Source of the DNA: Rossellomorea vietnamensis
GTDB lineage: Bacteria > Bacillota > Bacilli > Bacillales > Bacillaceae_B
Reading direction: 5' to 3'
DNA: 64,000 nucleotides
Assembly: GCF_008180615.1 (NCBI RefSeq)
Contig: NZ_VTEH01000004.1
Span: 1-64,000, forward strand
Below, one piece after another: positions 9,342-18,360 of this stretch. How positions within the stretch are numbered: position 1 is the first letter of the stretch; the number at the start of each line of letters is the position of its first letter. The notes below the pieces were generated by a model. That model made no database searches and was not told where the DNA came from. It saw only the letters and a program-made list of their open reading frames with translations. The translations under genes were made by a program, and so were the position numbers.

Positions 9342-9552
9342 GAGGGAAACCGGCCTTTTTCGGTCGGCAGGTATGTGGATTTTTATATCCGGAATTCAGT
9401 GCATGGTATTTTGTATATTTCCTCACCACCAGTGTATAGGTAAGTGCTCTGGCAAATGTCAAAACAGCTCGGATAATGATTTTTCCTGATACCTGGAGGA
9501 ATTCCCTATAAATTGAATTTTTTCGGTACTTCCTTCCTGCACCTATTTGCTA

Positions 9553-9662
9553 TCGACATAAATCGACAAAATGTGATATAAATATATCAGGCGAGCTTTT
9601 GGTTGGTAATCCAACCTGGGCGAAAAAGACACCGACTCTGGAAAAGTCGGTGTCTTTTTTTA
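9553..9662 (+). ncRNA. Candidate short non-coding transcript with promoter-like box and strong terminator
   Basis: A TCGACA box (9553-9558) is followed 18 bp later by TATAAA (9577-9582). The predicted transcript starts near 9590, folds a small hairpin (GGTTGG/CCAACC, 9601-9616), and ends at a strong terminator (9622-9662; AAAAAGACACCGACT paired, then seven T). It is too short to code and has no ribosome site. It may instead be only a distant terminator. Confidence 0.4.
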
Positions 9663-9713
9663 TTTATAAATTTGCTGCACTATATAAACAACGGTACATT
9701 CGATGGCTGTCCA

Positions 9714-9742
9714 GTGACAGTCACGCCCCGCAATTTGTCGAA
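9714..9742 (+). repeat. Single GTGACAGTCAC-family repeat
   Basis: The copy begins GTGACAGTCACGCCCC and ends TTTGTCGAA. It lies in a roughly 600-bp gene-poor stretch (9342-9942) that otherwise holds only the candidate short RNA and a terminator. Confidence 0.85.
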
Positions 9743-9893
9743 TGACAGGGGGCTAACAGCCTTAAAGGATACAGGAAAATTTTTAACAGGATGATTTTAT
9801 GTGAAATTTCCCCACTTACTCACGAAAAGGTGTAGCTTTTGTACATTTCCTTCTTGCGAATTTAAGCTGAATAACAAGCTAACCGGAAAGAGC

Positions 9894-9929
9894 GCATAAA
9901 AAAGGAAGGGCGTTCGATACGCCTTTCCT
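9894..9929 (-). terminator. Terminator of the SLH-CAP gene
   Basis: Read on the minus strand, the AGGAAAGGCGT arm pairs with CGCCCTTCCT and a six-T run follows (plus-strand A-run 9895-9900). It is located 14 bp beyond the stop of the minus-strand gene. Confidence 0.85.
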
Positions 9930-9942
9930 AAGAACTCACTGT

Positions 9943-10929
9943 TTATTTTGTTATGAAAATCTGAACCCAATAATGCCGATAGGGCCCTCCTTGTGCATAA
10001 CCTGCTCCCATGTGAGTAAAGTTGGGATTCAGCATGTTGTCACGGTGACCGGGACTATTCATCCATGAAGATATAGCAGCAGAAGGTTCTGCTGAACCCG
10101 CAAACAGATTTTCTCCAGCAAGACTGTATGAAACTCCAAAGTCTCTTAGCATATCGAAAGGACTGCCGTAAGTAGGTGAAGTGTGTGAAAAATAAGCATT
10201 CTCGGCAAGATCTTTCGCTTTAAGCATGGCAACCGGCTCGGCTTCCCCAGACATTTTTAGCAAAGGAACTCCTATTTTCGAGCGCTCGACGTTAGTTAAT
10301 CTCAAGATTTCATTTAATAAGTCATTCTCTTTGTTTAGCATCAATGTTCTTTCTATAAAAACAACCATCTGAGCCCTTGAAACAGAATCTCCCGGAGCAT
10401 AATAGCCTTCACTTACTCCAGCAGTAATTCCTCTGCCCACAAGTGTGGAAACATAGGGATAGGCCCAATGAGCTGAAGGCATATCCTTGAATTGGTTAGG
10501 GCTCTTACCTTCCAGATTAAAGGCATTCACTAGAATTTTAGCCATTTCCGCTCTGGTCAAATACTTGGAAGGATTAAAAAATGAGACATTTTCGAAAACG
10601 CCTTCATCTGTTAAGGCCGCGATATATGGGTAGGCTTGATCATTTTTCTTAATATCCAGAAACTTTGGCTGGGGTCTGTTGGAAATATCAATTTGTAAAG
10701 CACGGCCGATAATAATGGCAGCATGCTCCCGAGTTACATTAGTGTTTGGCCTGAAAGTTCCATCTCCGAATCCATTAATGATCCCCAGGCTGCTAATATA
10801 GGCTATTTCCTTATTGGCCCAATGATTCTTGGTAACATCGCTGAACCCTTCAGCCGCTTTAGTTCCAGGTGAAAAGAGTGATAATGATAGACTCACAGTA
10901 GTTAAAATAACGAACAAAAGCTTTTTCAA
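9943..10929 (-). CDS. S-layer-homology and CAP (SCP/YkwD-like) domain exported protein
   Basis: A 328-residue secreted protein. I prefer the TTG at 10929, which has AAAGGGGA about 10 bp upstream and gives a clean signal peptide starting M-K-K-L-L-F; an ATG at 10953 would add eight residues. Three SLH repeats (about 28-205; F-S-D-V-T-K-N-H-W-A, F-L-D-I, F-K-D-M-P-S-A-H-W-A) should anchor it to the pyruvylated wall polymer. They are followed by a CAP domain (about 212-328) with the signature H-T-S-P-T-Y, G-E-N-L-F and S-P-G-H-R-D-N-M-L-N. CAP proteins of bacilli are surface or spore-coat associated with unclear chemistry. It is a single gene with its own terminator. Confidence 0.9.
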   Translation of the reverse strand: MKKLLFVILTTVSLSLSLFSPGTKAAEGFSDVTKNHWANKEIAYISSLGIINGFGDGTFRPNTNVTREHAAIIIGRALQIDISNRPQPKFLDIKKNDQAYPYIAALTDEGVFENVSFFNPSKYLTRAEMAKILVNAFNLEGKSPNQFKDMPSAHWAYPYVSTLVGRGITAGVSEGYYAPGDSVSRAQMVVFIERTLMLNKENDLLNEILRLTNVERSKIGVPLLKMSGEAEPVAMLKAKDLAENAYFSHTSPTYGSPFDMLRDFGVSYSLAGENLFAGSAEPSAAISSWMNSPGHRDNMLNPNFTHMGAGYAQGGPYRHYWVQIFITK

Positions 10930-11233
10930 ACTGTATTTTCCCCTTTCGCTCACATAATCTTCTTAATCCTACTTAATAGAGAGTGCATTTAAAAGGGACA
11001 AATAACCCGGGTAATTTGATGTGTTTGTGATGGAAGGTAACATTGATAGCAGTGAATTTGAAATATATATTGATTGATAGATTAAAAGAGTGGTTGAATT
11101 CCCAGCTCTTAATGAGAAAATAATTGGTTTGCAGCTTTAGTTACCTAAGAAGATAAAAAGGTTAACATTTCCAGGAAAAATATATTCCATTTAAAGGGAT
11201 TTTATACTAAAATAGTAAAAAAGGAGGAGTTCC

Positions 11234-11452
11234 ATGGTAGGTGTTTCGCACGAAGAACAAGTTGAGTACAGCAGAAATAAAATGATCTTTGCCATCCGCA
11301 GCTATGGAATGACTTCTGCAGAGGCCATTAAAGCTAGTCAAGAATTAGACGAAGTTCTTAATAGTATTCAAGTGGTCCCTGCAAACGCGGATATAAGAGA
11401 AAAGGAAGAAAAAATAGTGACAGTCACCTCCCGAAATTTGTCGAACTTATAG
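11234..11452 (+). CDS. Spo0E-like aspartyl-phosphatase, C-terminus supplied by a dispersed repeat
   Basis: A 72-residue protein. Strong AAGGAGG lies 8 bp before the ATG. Residues 10-48 form a helix-turn-helix hairpin with the family signature S-Q-E-L-D (38-42 region) and R-N-K-M. Spo0E-type proteins dephosphorylate Spo0A~P and hold back sporulation. The last residues (V-T-V-T-S-R-N-L-S-N-L) are encoded by a GTGACAGTCAC repeat (11417-11445), so the native end has been replaced or extended. A terminator follows at 11508. Confidence 0.82.
   Translation: MVGVSHEEQVEYSRNKMIFAIRSYGMTSAEAIKASQELDEVLNSIQVVPANADIREKEEKIVTVTSRNLSNL
11417..11445 (+). repeat. GTGACAGTCAC-family repeat inside the 3' end of the Spo0E-like gene
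   Basis: It runs from GTGACAGTCACC to GTCGAA. The open reading frame continues through it and stops 5 bp beyond. It pairs as an inverted partner with the copy at 11580-11609. Confidence 0.88.
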
Positions 11453-11507
11453 GTGGAAAATATTCCTTCACTATACATATATAAAAATATTCCTAATTCA
11501 ACAAGCA

Positions 11508-11540
11508 AACGGCTAACCAAATTAAGGTTAGCCGTTTTAT
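11508..11540 (+). terminator. Terminator after the Spo0E-like gene
   Basis: AACGGCTAACC pairs with GGTTAGCCGTT over an 8-nt AT loop, followed by TTATTTATT. It sits between the two inverted repeat copies. Confidence 0.85.
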
Positions 11541-11579
11541 TTATTGTTAAATGCTCCCGTATTGTATTAAGCTCCTCAA

Positions 11580-11609
11580 TTCGACAAAACTCGGGGCGTG
11601 ACTGTCACC
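11580..11609 (-). repeat. GTGACAGTCAC-family repeat containing the stop codon of the M4 protease
   Basis: Inverted relative to 11417-11445. The TGA stop of the minus-strand protease gene (11605-11607) is part of the GGTGACAGTCAC palindrome. Confidence 0.88.
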
Positions 11610-13260
11610 AGATGCCCACAGAATCAAATCCGCCGGCAGCAGCTGCCACTTCAGGACTGCCTTCCCCATAAAGGTCGATGGCCGATTGAATGATCGATTC
11701 CCGGGCATGGCTGAAATCAGAGTCAGGTGTCAGGTAGACGGTAAGTGCGCGATAATAGATTTTTCCGAGCTTTTCTCGTCCGATGTCTTGGGCTGTCAGA
11801 TAGGCGGCATGGTTGATGATGGAGGAGTTGATGTGCACTCCGCCGTTGTCCAAGTCACGCGGCAGGTCGTAATATTCATCCATATGGGACGGATACATGC
11901 CGTCGCCATTTCCGTATGGCACATAGGCAGCGCCGACCGGGAATCTGCTCGGGTCACTCAAACTTCTCAGTGCGTCCCTGCCGCCTTCTCTTGCTGCAGG
12001 AGCCATGATGTCTTCTCCCATTTCCCAGTCAGAGTCATCAATTAATGCTCCAAAAATATCAGAAAATGCTTCGTTCAACGCACCCGACTGGAAGCGGTAA
12101 ACCAGGCCGGCCGAATTGGAGGTTACCCCGTGGGCCATCTCGTGGGCGGCTACATCAAGACCTGCTGATAGCGGCACCATGAATTCACCATCACCATCTC
12201 CATAGACCATAAAAGTTCCGTTCCAGAACGCATTATTATAGTCTTCGCCGTAATGGACGACAGACTGAATCGGCATGCCATTATCATCAAGTGAATTACG
12301 GTCATGTTCGTGCTTGTAGTATTCATACACTTGTTCTGAATTATAATGGGCATCCACTGCAGCTCTGTCAAAGTCATCCTTGAAAGATGCGTCTTTTCCA
12401 TGGAACACTTCTAGATAGCCTTTCGAGTAATCATATGTAATGATCCCCTCTAATCCCTCATGGCTGTAGTCAGCAAGGTTAAATACAGTTCCTCCACGCT
12501 CGGGCTTGCTTCTGGAGATGTGTAATTGGCGGTGTTCTCCCCACACACCGATGCCGACTCCTTTTTGGGTTTTGATTTCATCGGCATGCATGATGGCGTT
12601 GTACTGATCGATGACTTTCCCTGTTTTGGCGTCGACAAACACATACCAGTTTCCGGGTTCCTCACCGAGGAAGCTGAGGTTCACTTTATGAGCAAGATGA
12701 TTTTTTCCTTGAAACGGATAGATCACAAGGTCAGAAGATGGAAGCTGATCTAAGGTGGAAGGTGCGTCAACGGAAGCTTTTGCAGTCTCTAGAGCCGTTT
12801 TGACTGAGACATTCGGAGTAGTATCCAGATTGCTTTTTTCGAGTTGTTTATTTAGGGTACCGTTCACTGCGGTGATTTCATTTTTATCATTGTAGTGGAC
12901 GAGCACCTCTGCTCCTTCAACAGGAACACCATTTTTTGTTTGGTTGTAGCGGAAGTGAGTCATGCCGAGTTCGTCTGTTTCTTTCTTCTTCAGCTTTAGG
13001 TTTCCTTGAGGGTTTTTCATGCTGAGTTTTGCTTTATTTTCATTGAGGAAGCTGAGGGCGTCTGCAGATGTTGCACCCGAACGTTTGGCTGCGTGTTTTT
13101 CCTTCACGAAAAGCGGGACATTGGCATTTTCGTTCCATTTCTTTGCAACAGCATTTTCTGCCTGTGTTTCAGGCTGCGCGGCCAGGACGTTACTGTAAGG
13201 AAGGGAAGCGGAAATCAAAGCGGTCGTAATCAGAATGGGGGCAAGAACTTTTTTCTTCAA
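11605..13260 (-). CDS. Bacillolysin-type neutral metalloprotease (M4, thermolysin family)
   Basis: A 551-residue preproenzyme. The TTG at 13260 follows AGGAGG at the right distance and begins M-K-K-K-V-L-A-P, a good signal peptide; the longer frame start at 13281 lies upstream of that site. An FTP/PepSY-type propeptide (about 40-240) is followed by the M4 catalytic domain. Zinc ligands H373 and H377 with E374 (A-H-E-M-A-H) and E397 (N-E-A-F-S-D), 20 residues after H377, match thermolysin spacing. It should degrade extracellular protein and feed the peptide transporters further along. The C-terminus ends F-D-S-V-G-I-W and its stop codon comes from a dispersed repeat. Confidence 0.94.
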   Translation of the reverse strand: MKKKVLAPILITTALISASLPYSNVLAAQPETQAENAVAKKWNENANVPLFVKEKHAAKRSGATSADALSFLNENKAKLSMKNPQGNLKLKKKETDELGMTHFRYNQTKNGVPVEGAEVLVHYNDKNEITAVNGTLNKQLEKSNLDTTPNVSVKTALETAKASVDAPSTLDQLPSSDLVIYPFQGKNHLAHKVNLSFLGEEPGNWYVFVDAKTGKVIDQYNAIMHADEIKTQKGVGIGVWGEHRQLHISRSKPERGGTVFNLADYSHEGLEGIITYDYSKGYLEVFHGKDASFKDDFDRAAVDAHYNSEQVYEYYKHEHDRNSLDDNGMPIQSVVHYGEDYNNAFWNGTFMVYGDGDGEFMVPLSAGLDVAAHEMAHGVTSNSAGLVYRFQSGALNEAFSDIFGALIDDSDWEMGEDIMAPAAREGGRDALRSLSDPSRFPVGAAYVPYGNGDGMYPSHMDEYYDLPRDLDNGGVHINSSIINHAAYLTAQDIGREKLGKIYYRALTVYLTPDSDFSHARESIIQSAIDLYGEGSPEVAAAAGGFDSVGIW

Positions 13261-13419
13261 TAAAATTCCTCCTATAATCAAGTTAGTACAAGTATAGAAG
13301 AGTTAACAGGATATTACATGATTAGTTAGAATTATCTTACAATTATACAAAATAGTGACAATGGTACAAGCTTCGAGATCATTTCGAGGGTCGAAATAGA
13401 TAGAAAGTCCTTTAGTCTA

Positions 13420-13458
13420 TTAACGCGCTAAGAGGGACAGTCCCTCTTAATGCGTTAA
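13420..13458. repeat. GGGACAGTCCC-family palindromic repeat
   Basis: AAGAGGGACAGTCCCTCTT lies at the centre, flanked by TTAACGC and GCGTTAA, giving a near-perfect 39-bp palindrome. Other copies are at 18279, 49919 and 50487. Confidence 0.85.
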
Positions 13459-13477
13459 AGTAATAAATTATCTAAGT

Positions 13478-13517
13478 AAAAAAAGCAGCCGGCTGATCCA
13501 TTAGGACAACCGGCTGC
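13478..13517 (-). terminator. Terminator of the large zinc protease gene
   Basis: On the minus strand GCAGCCGG pairs with CCGGCTGC and is followed by a run of seven T. The hairpin begins 8 bp past the stop. Confidence 0.88.
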
Positions 13518-13524
13518 ATTTCTA

Positions 13525-15678
13525 TTATTCTTTTTTTCCTTTACCTTTGCCCTTATTTTTCTTGTCTTTCTCTTTCTTATCCTTCGTAATAACCTCATAT
13601 GAAAAGTCTACTGGATTTTTATCAGAAGGAGGAGCTGCATAAGTCGTGATCATGTAGTTGTTTCCGTCTTTGAACAACTGGCGAAGCTGCAAAGCATCCT
13701 CTTCGGTTACGTTGAACGGCTCAACATGATGGACTTTATATTTCGTTTTAGCACCTTTGCCTTTGCCGACAGTACGCTCATTGATGAACGTAACAGTGTA
13801 TTCCACAAATTTTCCAAGAAGTTCATTCTGAGATAAGAACTCTTCTGCAGAGCTGCCGTCGTTAGCATAGCCGATTTCAGGGATTTCAATATTATCAATG
13901 AACCAGCCGCTGTTAGTAGTGCCCCAGTCTGTCAAATAACGGAATGAAATGTGCACCTTCTGGCCTGTGTATTCAGAAAGGTCGAAGCTTTCTTTCTGCC
14001 AGTCTTCGGATTGACCTGTGAATCCAGGAACATTCTCTTTTATTTTAGGGTAGCCTTCCTCTACAACATCCGAGCGGGTATTTTCATTTGCAAGACTTGT
14101 CCAGCTTTGTCCGCCGTCAGTAGAAACTTGAACAACCCCGAAATCCCACTGCTCTTCGATATCGATGAAGTTATCAAAATTAAGGGTAGCCTTGTCAACG
14201 CTTGAAAGATCTGCTTCAAAAATCAGTGCGTTATCAGCTTCGTCTCCTTTATTGCCCCATAGCACTTGGTTGTCGCTTCCGAGTGGATCTGCAACACTTT
14301 CCCAAGGGATAGGAAGGAAGTCCACGCCATCAAAGGTGATTTTGTCTACTTTTTCTTGGAAATCAAGTTCTTTAAAGTCACCGCCCCATGCAGGCACGCC
14401 TTCTTTTTCAAATGTTAATGCTTTATCATAATCCACAGTGAAGCCGCGTTTTGTTCCTTCGTTATCAACCTCTAAATCTCTTAAATCAATGCTGTCAAAA
14501 TCATATTTGCCGCCGGTGCCGTCATCAAGGGCAAGAGCTGTAATAAATTGATTGTACAACTCTGTGAAATCCATATCAATTCCATTGTTAACAAGGGCAG
14601 CGTTTACGCCGTCCATTCCTGTTTCTTCACTCAGGGCAAGTTCACGAACGAATTCTTGTCCGAATTTGTCGTATAGGTACAACGTGAAGAGATACACCTG
14701 TCCATAATCTGCAATCGTTTCAGGACCTGTTTCCGTTACTCTGTGCTCGTCCCAGTTAACAAGAGAATTCTCCGGATGATCCAGGTAGAAGTTGATGGAT
14801 CCTTCTCCATGTCCGTATCCGCCGAGGAATTCAGAGAACGTTGACATCCCTTCATTGATCCACGTTTCCTCAGCAGCATCATTATCAGCATGAATCAAGT
14901 GCTGAAGTTCGTGGATTGTCGTTGCATAAAAAGTGTCTTCCAAGCGGGTCTCCCAGCTGTTGGTATCAATGGTGATAATGTTTCTATCCATGTAGTTTTC
15001 AAGTGTCTGCCAGAAGAAACCGGCCACGAAGAATGGATAAGAAGGATCATAGTAGCCATCATCTTTAATATTGTCTACAAGCATGATGACCTTGTCGCTG
15101 CCTTCGTAATAGCCTTCAGGAAGGCCGACCATTCCTGGAAGCGGCGAGTTTGAGCCATCAAGTTCATCAGGGGTGCCGAAGAAATCTGTTGCAACAGGAT
15201 ACATATTACTGTCGAATTCGTCTTTTAGCTTATCAACCTGCTCTTGAGTCACCACGTGCGCAGGGCGGGTATCTCCTTCAGGGAAGGATAGGTCATTCGC
15301 CACCCAGATTTCCACGTTATCGCCAGCACTTCGCAGAGTAAACTCCTTAAAGGCTAAATCGCGATCGAGAAACAGCTTAGTGCCACCGTCATATGTAAAA
15401 GTAGAGTCTGCACTCTCTTCTTGAGCAGCTTCGGTTTTATCCTGGTTGATCTGGTCAGCCTGTTCTTTGATCTTTTGCTCAGCTTTTTTGATAAAGGAGT
15501 CACTTTCTGAAAGCTTATTCAATTGGCTGTCAATATCGATTCTGTCACCATAACGCTCTGTATTCCAATTCGGCGAAGCTGCAGCTTCAGCAGTGCTTGT
15601 CACCCCGACAGTTGGAATAGCAAGGGAAAGTGCAAGGGTGCTGGTAGTTAAGATGGATAATAGCTTTTTCTTTTTCAA
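13525..15678 (-). CDS. Secreted zinc metalloprotease, M30/immune-inhibitor-A-like architecture
   Basis: A 717-residue exported protein. The TTG start has GAGAGGAG 10 bp upstream; the signal peptide ends near A-E-A. Residues about 40-100 are a charged propeptide-like helix. The catalytic part has H256-E-L-Q-H260 with a likely third ligand E276 in W-I-N-E-G, a gluzincin pattern closest to hyicolysin (M30). A beta-sandwich domain follows (S-T-D-G-G-Q-S-W and D-W-G-T-T-N-S-G-W-F-I-D-N-I-E-I, about 470-600), like the MAM-type region of InhA proteins. The C-terminus is a lysine/glycine-rich tail of about 20 residues. Substrates are unknown. Together with the M4 enzyme it forms a pair of secreted proteases 240 bp apart, each with its own terminator or repeat end. 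Confidence 0.85.
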   Translation of the reverse strand: MKKKKLLSILTTSTLALSLAIPTVGVTSTAEAAASPNWNTERYGDRIDIDSQLNKLSESDSFIKKAEQKIKEQADQINQDKTEAAQEESADSTFTYDGGTKLFLDRDLAFKEFTLRSAGDNVEIWVANDLSFPEGDTRPAHVVTQEQVDKLKDEFDSNMYPVATDFFGTPDELDGSNSPLPGMVGLPEGYYEGSDKVIMLVDNIKDDGYYDPSYPFFVAGFFWQTLENYMDRNIITIDTNSWETRLEDTFYATTIHELQHLIHADNDAAEETWINEGMSTFSEFLGGYGHGEGSINFYLDHPENSLVNWDEHRVTETGPETIADYGQVYLFTLYLYDKFGQEFVRELALSEETGMDGVNAALVNNGIDMDFTELYNQFITALALDDGTGGKYDFDSIDLRDLEVDNEGTKRGFTVDYDKALTFEKEGVPAWGGDFKELDFQEKVDKITFDGVDFLPIPWESVADPLGSDNQVLWGNKGDEADNALIFEADLSSVDKATLNFDNFIDIEEQWDFGVVQVSTDGGQSWTSLANENTRSDVVEEGYPKIKENVPGFTGQSEDWQKESFDLSEYTGQKVHISFRYLTDWGTTNSGWFIDNIEIPEIGYANDGSSAEEFLSQNELLGKFVEYTVTFINERTVGKGKGAKTKYKVHHVEPFNVTEEDALQLRQLFKDGNNYMITTYAAPPSDKNPVDFSYEVITKDKKEKDKKNKGKGKGKKE

Positions 15679-15896
15679 TGAACATTTCTCCTCTCAAACT
15701 AGTTTAATAAGATTTTCCCATTCTATTTAAGAAAAGAATGACTTATTCAGAATGTTGTATAATCCCGTATTAATATAATTCTGAATATAAGGAAAACTTT
15801 TCTTTATTACAACATAAAATAAAACAAATTTTATCGGAATTTGTAAAAAGGGGTAATTGGCTCTAGGGATTTATTAGTTTAAAGGAAGAAAGACCC

Positions 15897-15931
15897 ATAA
15901 TTCGGGTGGTGACAGTCACCACCCGAATTAT
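15897..15931. repeat. Perfect 35-bp palindrome of the GTGACAGTCAC family
   Basis: Seventeen-base arms are perfectly complementary around A15914. It is made from two facing repeat ends without the usual GTCGAA tail. It lies in the 425-bp divergent spacer between the secreted protease (minus) and the art operon (plus) and could be a bidirectional structure or protein site. Confidence 0.88.
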
Positions 15932-16026
15932 CTTGTTTCACAGAAAAGAAGTTTAGAAGAATACCATCAGAACCACTACATAAATATACAAAGGGAGGTC
16001 CTTTAGACAAATAATTATAAAAATTA

Positions 16027-16077
16027 TTGTATAATTATGAGAATGTGTTAAAATACATTTTATTGAATAAATATTAA
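16027..16077 (+). promoter_or_regulatory. Promoter and ArgR/AhrC-type box of the arginine transporter operon
   Basis: TTGTAT (16027-16032), 16 bp, TAAAAT (16049-16054) is a plausible sigma-A promoter. TGAATAAATATTAA (16064-16077) matches the ARG-box core TGAATWWWWATTCA at 13 of 14 positions and lies at the expected start of transcription. Binding there would repress when arginine is plentiful. Confidence 0.55.
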
Positions 16078-16103
16078 TTATAATTTTAGGGGGATCAAGC
16101 AAT

Positions 16104-16862
16104 ATGAAAAAACTTATGACAGGTTTAATGGCGGTAGTAATGGCCGGTTCGCTCGCGGCTTGCGGTACATCAGAGGAAACGAGCGGGGAGGGGAAAGAGA
16201 AAATTGTTATGGGGACATCGGCAGACTTCCCTCCATTTGAAACCCATGATACTGACGGAGAAATTGTCGGCTTCGACATTGACCTTGCCAAGCATATTAC
16301 AGAAGAGCTTGGATATGAGCTGGAGATCAAGGATATGAACTTTGACGGATTGATCGGTGCGCTTCAGGCGGACACGGTGGATTTTGTGGCTTCCGGGATG
16401 TCCGCCACAGATAAACGAAAAGAGAATGTTGATTTTTCGGTTGAATACCATCGTTCAGGAGAAATGTTCATCACTTTGCCAGAGTCAGAGATTGAGAGCA
16501 TGGATGATTTAGACGGCACGAAGATCGGCGTCCAGCTTGGAACGATCCAGGATGAAGCCGCGAAAAAATTAGCAGATACCATTGAGATTGAGGTAAAGGC
16601 CTTGGATAAGGTGCCGGCTTTGATTCAGGAGCTGAAATCGAAACGTATTGATGCGATTTACTTAGATAAAACGGTGGCTGAGGGGTACATTGAAGAGCTG
16701 GACCTCAAAGGCTTTGATGATGAAAGTTCCTTGTCTCCTGGAATGGCTATTGCTTTTCCGAAAGGAAGCGAACTGGCAGAAGATTTTTCTGAAGTGATTG
16801 AAGAAATGAAAGAGAACGGCGAGCTGGAGAAGCTCCAAGAGAAATGGCTGAAAGATGAATAA
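16104..16862 (+). CDS. artP: Amino-acid ABC transporter substrate-binding lipoprotein (arginine type)
   Basis: A 252-residue SBP_bac_3 protein. It has a signal peptide with lipobox L-A-A-C; GGGGG lies about 10 bp before the ATG. The ligand-binding fold shows T-S-A-D-F-P-P-F-E, G-F-D-I-D-L and D-F-V-A-S-G-M-S, typical of polar amino-acid receptors. It is the first gene of a three-gene operon whose order, lengths and sequence style match B. subtilis artPQM (yqiXYZ), a high-affinity arginine importer. The ARG-box in the promoter supports arginine, but cystine or histidine cannot be ruled out. Confidence 0.88.
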   Translation: MKKLMTGLMAVVMAGSLAACGTSEETSGEGKEKIVMGTSADFPPFETHDTDGEIVGFDIDLAKHITEELGYELEIKDMNFDGLIGALQADTVDFVASGMSATDKRKENVDFSVEYHRSGEMFITLPESEIESMDDLDGTKIGVQLGTIQDEAAKKLADTIEIEVKALDKVPALIQELKSKRIDAIYLDKTVAEGYIEELDLKGFDDESSLSPGMAIAFPKGSELAEDFSEVIEEMKENGELEKLQEKWLKDE

Positions 16863-16890
16863 ATATTAATAAGAAATGAGGTGGGCAGGC

Positions 16891-17550
16891 ATGGATTTGG
16901 ATTTTCTCCAGATCGTGCCTTCTATTCCTTTTATACTGAACGGAGTCTGGGTGACGTTACTTTTCGTTTTGGTGTCAGGAATCGTAGGCTTTATCATCGG
17001 AACAATACTATCATTATTCAAGATTGGCAGAATCAGAGTGTTAAGGTGGTTAGCGGATGCCTATACATCCGTTTTCAGGGGTACTCCGCTGATTTTACAG
17101 CTGATGCTGATTTATTTTGCCACTCCCCAGCTGACAGGCTATGACATTCCGCCATTCCTGGCAGGGATGCTTGCATTCGGGCTGAATTCAGGAGCGTATA
17201 TCTCGGAAATCATACGTGCGGGGATACAGGCAGTGGATAAAGGGCAGAGGGAAGCTGCAGAAGCGTTGGCCATTCCATACCGGCCAATGATGAAGGATAT
17301 CATTTTGCCGCAGGCGCTGAAAAATATTCTTCCGGCCCTGATGAATGAATATATTACTTTGACAAAAGAATCCGCGATTGTTTCGACAATCGGGTTTTTA
17401 GATATTATGAGAAGATCGCAAATCGTCAGTGCCAATACATACACAGCCTTTGAACCGCTGATTTTTGCCGGGTTCATTTACTATGTGCTTGTAATGGGCT
17501 TGACGCTGCTCGGAAGAAGATTGGAAAGGAGGCTGCGCCAGAGTGAGTAA
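16891..17550 (+). CDS. artQ: Amino-acid ABC transporter permease (arginine type)
   Basis: A 219-residue membrane protein with about five helices and the EAA loop [10 protein letters not shown] (near residue 130) that contacts the ATPase. I start at ATG 16891, which has GAGGTGG upstream, rather than the in-frame ATG at 16876. This gives the same length as I recall for B. subtilis ArtQ. It begins 28 bp after artP and overlaps artM by 8 bp. Confidence 0.9.
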   Translation: MDLDFLQIVPSIPFILNGVWVTLLFVLVSGIVGFIIGTILSLFKIGRIRVLRWLADAYTSVFRGTPLILQLMLIYFATPQLTGYDIPPFLAGMLAFGLNSGAYISEIIRAGIQAVDKGQREAAEALAIPYRPMMKDIILPQALKNILPALMNEYITLTKESAIVSTIGFLDIMRRSQIVSANTYTAFEPLIFAGFIYYVLVMGLTLLGRRLERRLRQSE

Positions 17551-18277
17551 GGAGTATATTAAAATAAAGAATCTTCATAAAACATATGGCAAGCTGGAGG
17601 TTTTAAAAGGAATTTCGACAACGATTGGCAAAGGAGAAGTCGTGGCGATCATTGGCCCGTCGGGTTCGGGGAAATCAACGATGCTGCGCTGTTTAAATCT
17701 TTTGGAAACTCCCAGTAGCGGTGAGGTCTGGATCGGTTCGGAAGAGATTACGAATCCGAAAACCGATATAATGAAAGTGCGGCAGAACGTTGGGATGGTA
17801 TTTCAGCATTTCAACCTTTTTCCTCATAAAACGGTTCTTCAGAATGTCATGTATGGCCCGATGGTTGTGAAAGGTGAACCAGAGGCCGAAGCAGAGGAGA
17901 ATGCAAGACGGCTTTTGAAGTCAGTAGGCTTGTCGGAAAAAGCAGATGACTATCCGAACCGGCTGTCCGGCGGGCAAAAGCAGCGTGTCGCCATAGCGCG
18001 GGCGCTTGCGATGTCACCGGATGTCATGCTGTTTGATGAGCCGACATCCGCATTGGATCCCGAGATGATCAAGGAAGTGCTGGATGTCGTCAAATCCCTG
18101 GCACATACAGGAATGACGATGGCCATTGTCACGCATGAAATGGGCTTTGCCAAAGAAGTCGCAGACAGGATTTTGTTCCTGGACGGCGGGGTACTTATGG
18201 AAGACGTCCATCCTGAGGAGTTTTTCCATAATCCAAAGAGCGAGCGGGCTAAAGAATTCTTGGAAAAGGTGCTTTAA
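17543..18277 (+). CDS. artM: Amino-acid ABC transporter ATP-binding protein (arginine type)
   Basis: A 244-residue ATPase with a GTG start and AGGAGG-like site inside the end of artQ. Walker [11 protein letters not shown]-loop F-Q-H-F-N-L-F-P, signature L-S-G-G-Q-K-Q-R, Walker [10 protein letters not shown] and the H-loop histidine in V-T-H-E-M are all present. It powers the art importer at the inner membrane face. Confidence 0.92.
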   Translation: MSKEYIKIKNLHKTYGKLEVLKGISTTIGKGEVVAIIGPSGSGKSTMLRCLNLLETPSSGEVWIGSEEITNPKTDIMKVRQNVGMVFQHFNLFPHKTVLQNVMYGPMVVKGEPEAEAEENARRLLKSVGLSEKADDYPNRLSGGQKQRVAIARALAMSPDVMLFDEPTSALDPEMIKEVLDVVKSLAHTGMTMAIVTHEMGFAKEVADRILFLDGGVLMEDVHPEEFFHNPKSERAKEFLEKVL

Positions 18278-18278
18278 T

Positions 18279-18331
18279 GCTTTAAACCACTAAGAGGGAC
18301 TGTCCCTGGTCGTGCTTTAAAGTGTTAAAGC
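18279..18331. repeat. GGGACAGTCCC-family repeat between artM and the M20 gene
   Basis: Central AGAGGGACTGTCCCT with GCTTTAAA flanks. It begins 2 bp after the artM stop and may act as the operon terminator. Confidence 0.8.
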
Positions 18332-18360
18332 GTCATACTTTTGTAAGGAGGTTGGTTGAT

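Noticed and set aside
9286..9489. 67-codon frame overlapping the end of the 8913 gene
   Set aside because: Out of frame with a better-supported gene, with no ribosome site and no conserved features.
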